In this document: piece after piece, positions 62,601-64,000 of the stretch
How positions within the stretch are numbered: position 1 is the first letter of the stretch
How the letters are laid out: each line of letters begins with the position of its first letter
Assembly (NCBI GenBank): GCA_036732005.1
Contig: DAINDF010000003.1
Location: 289,845-353,844, forward strand
From: UBA1926 sp036732005
GTDB taxonomy: Bacteria > Planctomycetota > Phycisphaerae > Phycisphaerales > UBA1924
Length of the DNA stretch: 64,000 nt
Direction of reading: 5' to 3'
Notes under the pieces: model-generated
The model's input: only the letters and a program-made list of their open reading frames with translations
Told to the model about the DNA's origin: nothing
Database searches by the model: none
Made by a program: the position numbers and the translations under genes

Positions 62601-62919
62601 ATCCACCGGTCTCCGCGATCGACCAGAAGAGATCGGTCGGGCGTTGGTCTCCGTCGGGGAAGTAGATGCTCTCGGGCGTGAGGTACCACGAGTGCGCGAC
62701 GCGCGTCGCGAGGATGTTCACAATGTCTTGGATCGCGCGGAATTTCGCGTCCTCATTCTGGGGAAATCCGGGATCTTCTCCATAGTCGGCCAGCGGGACA
62801 AGGCCACCCCATCCATCGGGGCAGGCAGGGGGAGTCTGCCCCGTGGCGCTCGGCGCGAGCCAGAGAACCGTCGCGAGAAGAACGGCTTGGAATAGCCTGT
62901 GTGAGGTCTCTGATGTCAT
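53614..62919 (-). CDS. Secreted RHS/YD-repeat polymorphic toxin, about 3101 aa, with nuclease-like C-terminal tip
   Basis: The chosen start is the ATG at 62919 (GGAG 6 nt upstream); the first residues form a Sec signal peptide (HRLFQAVLLATVLWLAPSATGQ). An N-terminal region of about 270 residues leads to LREVDFELPFGSAVFRHVRT, the start of an RHS shell. Many YD repeats follow, such as YDAEGRLTQ, YDSSGRVSG, YDWLGRLHK, YDLLGRLLS and YDALGRLIS. The core ends at about residue 2880 (RNRTYDPHLGRFLQHDPN, then DPVNATDPSGLF). The last 215 residues are unique: KIIEDLVGKN, GFKTIDRWQNGTVTSIKTID and IYSKLKGYVDAVADY resemble the nuclease tips of CDI-type toxins. Most of the gene has the normal GC bias; the tip is AT-richer. 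Confidence 0.85.
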   Translation of the reverse strand: MTSETSHRLFQAVLLATVLWLAPSATGQTPPACPDGWGGLVPLADYGEDPGFPQNEDAKFRAIQDIVNILATRVAHSWYLTPESIYFPDGDQRPTDLFWSIAETGGSGWVVVPHAHAAMWPEAGLGVEHDGATSRPQLPALSLSESLCNWGVSGPPASLSDAGLLARMLGPSMSRCYGMNTNTAADFIGGDVGVRAHAGQWPRGIELAWGLSPGDYPPLSTSPIDSTSPLVPLQNRSAPGSAMYAERVIEGDSLDVLTGQPLLREVDFELPFGSAVFRHVRTYSELPRFAAYHAGGEFFGSSTSVVNKMNMWWSWHGSNWMISENPLFLIDAEYGGGEIAPFGPRRCYFVPDAHHAIPFELMEVGGGSPRYVAPPWFDADLTYEGGEWDSARKMWIDPPTRFYVRLFGGEITYEIRPNYEDTVRIPPLVSSNLQVGAMLEELGHETLAALKSTGVDGDLLDKLGGAGIPHYGVVETIRDRAGNRVEITYDDGHAPRPHPLADGRYETSPVSQNDPPRPVHRYMQEGYRKGMIREVRLFPAGAEENDPPTWTLLYTYRTFLNAFDIRRRSSGDEDCHDDGDGLVLNESHFWDIYAVKPALHSIVAYRGQVDRPDRDILLEACSVENGAAAVSPPFVELHQEHLNSGDPCELFMQPVTGGFATPFDYQDRTIGPAGEGADSSGWTMLPQHWSKIVQYSYSEPQDFSTHSAAGSDEPPYPPAASYYAAATGDLQNPEASDSTSAGKRTEATQLLRVRAQHRVNPGQPGQPGPQDAMEQFWMYRYQDLREEQDGAFRMLDLDDHVPQGYLGGLELWTEEFESYVQPRRLKYRFGPETTSRMLDAWREQQVVVASGLAGPLNWFVTASTTAAEYINGVISVADWDGIGWTINHASVGFPGSPGVLPFESSLCSAGPGSGECAQYQDPGVQSIDPQALQFRTVALHYLADRTFLGWNQVYRFAAEENPQGYPISLWEPGVIPTLRWHERDPAPADPTGAEVVIASWKDFWTTFHSSIRDDYLGKQFYGDEGTPAPAGKVGFLPGGTAVYGVGAGDAAVYRRVYRFIRTPDSAEWRNDVPGMVPFAQNPGPEVIAPILSGNNPSAAWCTRALYRYPYRFTAGTGLTDRHFTYGAYDYATDASQQSPPGQVPLSEIMWWTVIDEFDSIAEVRDGFDEWKSRRIVGLNPAGRVLLDQRWRPGELGSSEGVPQKSYVYDAEGRLTQERSLGWAAAGAGGSQDTEGLITVYDYVDPVREDPNAEPPSTLVAQISIRKGSEGDEVILRQMGYDDEGNLNSETDLDYDAGVLAQREITTTYAEAAPGTEDEERVVSRRMTTRAAIQVSPGGAPLKPFETEIFATSGADKGRLIWRVYGLLADPAAGPGSSPEEQVFIDYMSYDELGRTVFEVVDIDLSGEPGSGGEVPMETPTLRIGTVHQPDLAEPPQIPGETMALLTPYARRAPEASGPLNLVTYSTYNDFGRTMLVEPTGMRTLTNWKYDTEGIFQQLEASGVYFDESGSPRFRKGSRSIYAGSSVDEIESYDLAKSYDIPLPLTNPLATLLENIVGNSGVQLQHLTATLEPTYDSSGRVSGVEITSPDLPNDKLTSYVFKDGWGNVLRSENADGDITRHTYDWLGRLHKTFRGTSDTNPLWRGVDDASSDDMVMTERLFYGRSPSDAFQVTRKWMFNEISTAQYGLDWEEPSDDPDGLLWKPGEGALSSPGTLEEYEYDWRMRRVATRYTDLNTPGAPYKREVTWLDNLDRVVLRAVYAGAAGPAGDIDPGGVVPSATTILGTHASGLLSLEETIYNAAGQVQETRRYDTAPGATGQFLASSTYADHDNRPVWTRSGSEITKNLYNARGQLIRSQRFAADGVGAGSTQIEIARTVNVYNESEGVAEQTYTWERQDPDGGFDGTTDLQTIAASNPPALAVTVTYNWYDSNKRVIATADFGRIVPTGAVANLDAFRGNDAGLPARPGQAPDRTYAEITQEAAGDDPDPVLTRWLSGYTYPALAGAGWFDASGRARANFTFFDYDANGNQRSTLRTLSCTTDGTDVAMSYETTWSSYSPFAQKVLELRFAYTKDAGSAPTMLDPQGTAYAYEGSRVTQVATVLPSHFEGTSLEAAVPEVNWSATDGSLQITRIEYGATVISSNYSPSLFITAPNALSTRNDLVSAVFMPDPATGQPSAEPAYRFFYRPDGSLAGRVDARGVALEYAHDAQGNTTSINVQTVAGGMPTDGLLAGASFVAPVGHVAMTYDLLGRLLSATTYTRALGSQGDPTSPKGSEVTFEYDPWGNLQTETQHNTFGFWFNAPVRAVSYDWETGASTDGSGTNQSRLLSITYPARPPAIGTWDGAAAPTARTVEYDFGPPGSVDNLLGRVRSITSQGGPVASELGHVATYAYHGDARLVRTEVGERPCAGDPDPFNLAGVLREQREHDPFNRITLQRLTNRACDQVWASDPIFEALHAHDTAGRRLFTRLKQADFQTPSDRDNVRSLLYEYDTLGRLTGVQRGTLNATNTAITDPFPRTIAYNLDRLGNRVGTPGAPGEPAEPGFTEGFGDADSDQQLDSILTYTVEVDARNRLETLTDDTGASPTTTYTHDAAGNLTGDGRFLYHYDAFNRLVCVEDTQVVVDPQDPGSSRIVLTFAYDALGRLISRLTPWNLADTTETRIETYWYEGSRRIQDLVIDPYPAGIPWMGLEAPLPQAQVRMEHEYVYAAHPGAGVDDLHAVVDWFDRIAYPIRDASTGTLLGYTTDEGEVAEQYAWSPFGRLLDRDALPGPTTPPSYANAFHGGRYVNFNLRVGHHGLFAEPLAGAGQSFDTQALALRVGRPSIYHNRNRTYDPHLGRFLQHDPNCTGQTLSGLAFEGKLGWTPPSAFDHSAWFGDGGNLYAAYGHDPVNATDPSGLFFGGVGEIGAVSEITTDLQVDTFNLGLDAFEAIFESFGLDDGGAFGVARAGAFFGGFATGVGGPNSGRGFSRAGSPWSESPLKRGKIIEDLVGKNTPNGFKTIDRWQNGTVTSIKTIDLNAKTYTKAPRAIYSKLKGYVDAVADYPGNPQHPGVMNPVIDPKKINVRALDLVTPLGSGSPAQLAEIRRLIEYAGRRGVRVNHLEIP
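54232..55243. repeat. Core segment repeated three times in the array
   Basis: This part of the full-length toxin gene recurs at 50596-51521 (matching 54232-55157) and at 48565-49417 (matching 54391-55243). Each copy aligns without indels and only scattered single-base differences were seen where I compared them. Copies are in the same orientation, spaced about 2.2 and 3.6 kb apart. Direct repeats of this length and identity allow homologous recombination. Confidence 0.85.
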
Positions 62920-64000
62920 GATCTTCTCCACGATAAATTTGAATGCCGAGGCGCCGACTCAGTTCCACCAATTCTTGGCCCGGCCTGACCGATCCAGCAG
63001 GCGGAAGTACCAGATGATAATGGATCTCTTGATCGTCGCGATAGAGGAGACACCAATTTTCTCATGCCGGGTGTCGAGCCGCCTGATGTGGGTGAACCAC
63101 CCTATGCACCGCTTGACGAAATTCCGTCTCTTTTAGATCGCGCGGCTGAATGCGCGTTGCCCATCACGCTCGACCTAAGTCGGTATTCTCGATCTGAAAT
63201 CCCAGATGCCGCGTCGCTCGCACCACTCACACAAACACAGACAGGCGCAGTACTTAGCGCCGCACACCCACTCTGGCCGGCGGCGCTTCGGACGCACAGC
63301 GTTCATGACCGCCTCGAAGCGCCTGAATTCGTGCGATCGACCCGCCATCGCCGTCGCGGCCAGCGACACGCCGTTGCCGCAGGTCGCGGGATGGATCGTG
63401 GACCCTCACCCGCCACCTAATCAGCCAAGGAAAGGGCCCACAGGCTCGTCGGGCCCGGTTCTTTGAGGGCCACGACGCCCCGGCCGCGGCGGGGTGCGCC
63501 CGGACGCTGCTGCCATCGACGCGCCGGAAGCCCCGGTCAGGGAAGCCATCGGCGTCGGGCCGGGATGGCTGCCAAGCGAGGATCTTGTCGAGCGAGCCGT
63601 CGGCGGATCAACTCCGAAACGCGACTCCGGTCGATCTGCCGATGCGGCGCTCTCATGCACAGGAAAGACATGCGAGCCGTATGACAACATGACGGGGGAG
63701 AACTCCGGCGTGATCCAGGCTCTTGATCGCCTTGCGGGGGCGCCTCTCGGGGATAGATGCGACGCGCGCCGCACCGCTCGGCATCGCGCGATCCAACGAG
63801 GCATCCATGCCGTGCCTCTTCTGGCACACCGGATCCTCGCGACGGCCGGCATCTGGGCCCGCTGGCACTCCGCAGGTGCGGCCGAACCCCGAGGTACCGC
63901 GGGTCACCGGACCACCGTCCTCCCGCCGTTCGGCCATTCCCGCAAGCGCGGGCCATTCAATCGCACGGTGCTCTCTGGGCACGCGGACCACTCCGAGCGA
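62920..64000. other. 1.08-kb region without a gene I can support
   Basis: This stretch lies upstream of the toxin gene and reaches the window edge. The part next to the toxin (62920-63170) is AT-richer and should contain its promoter. Several overlapping open frames exist on both strands; their residues are rich in Arg and Pro and show no recognisable motif, the usual look of chance frames in GC-rich DNA. One plus-strand frame, from a GTG at 63494, is open for 169 codons to the window end (SGVIQALDRLAGAPLGD) and could be the start of a gene cut by the edge. I leave it unassigned. Confidence 0.5.

Noticed and set aside
61360..62895. A 511-codon plus-strand frame antisense to the toxin N-terminus
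   Set aside because: The sense strand carries the signal peptide and the RHS start; the antisense product is Arg/Glu/His-rich with no recognised domain.
48191..64000. Search for attachment-site repeats of the tRNA-Ser 3' end
   Set aside because: By eye no second copy of the T-arm/acceptor sequence was found, and no integrase is present; an integrated element is not supported.
1..64000. CRISPR arrays, insertion sequences and phage genes
   Set aside because: No regularly spaced direct repeats, transposase motifs or phage structural genes were seen. The three core copies are gene fragments, not an insertion element: they have no terminal inverted repeats.

Overview
The window is GC-rich DNA (roughly 70% GC by eye) and reads as part of a bacterial chromosome from the Planctomycetota, most likely the Phycisphaerae/Phycisphaerales. 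The main clues are two secreted proteins that end in the short 'CNxADLAEP...LDLADxNAF' dockerin-like module typical of that group, a bacterial deoxyhypusine-synthase homologue, a kinase-CHASE2 receptor and a long palindromic repeat. The taxonomic call is an inference. No transposase, phage gene or CRISPR array was seen.

Layout. 1-7110: housekeeping and small genes (truncated fabI, nadC, dacB, a response regulator, tsaE, a LysR regulator divergent from a lipoprotein carbonic anhydrase). 7270-14384: a six-gene co-directional operon for a surface glycan (epimerase, DegT aminotransferase, FemAB-like acyltransferase, sulfotransferase, glycosyltransferase-methyltransferase fusion, NodB-like deacetylase). 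14592-23117: a secreted metzincin protease with a dockerin, thiL, a HEAT-like protein, a deoxyhypusine-synthase-family enzyme, a PLP aminotransferase and a secreted beta-propeller-like protein with a dockerin. 23381-33000: ppk, a CPBP protease divergent from trpC, a secreted thioredoxin-like protein, a TPR protein and ppdK with a histone-H1-like N-terminal tail. 33093-41516: pabB, a Ser/Thr kinase with CHASE2, a tandem pair of secreted paralogues, a UbiA prenyltransferase, and ribH-nusB-ftsY. 41549-48119: a complete set of [NiFe]-hydrogenase maturation genes, hypBA plus a nickel permease leftward and hypCDEF rightward; no hydrogenase subunits are in view. A tRNA-Ser(GCT) follows at 48191.

48535-62919 is the most interesting region: a leftward polymorphic-toxin locus. 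One complete YD-repeat/RHS protein of about 3100 residues has a Sec signal peptide and a nuclease-like C-terminal tip, and its stop overlaps the start of a putative immunity gene. Downstream lies a series of promoterless or start-less modules: an orphan Hint-WHH nuclease tip with a SUKH-type immunity gene (4-bp ATGA overlap), an orphan RHS-core fragment with a PD-(D/E)xK-like tip and its own putative immunity gene, and a last core fragment with no tip. The core fragments match the parent gene without gaps over about 850-925 bp, which looks like a store of alternative tips that could be moved onto the full-length gene by homologous recombination. Tips and immunity genes are visibly AT-richer than the cores.

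Expression signals fall into two classes. Some genes have a clear GGAGG-type ribosome binding site. At least eleven others lack one and instead have a TAnnnT or AACAAT-like hexamer 5-9 nt before the start codon, consistent with leaderless transcription. The last 1.08 kb (62920-64000) holds no gene that can be supported with confidence.
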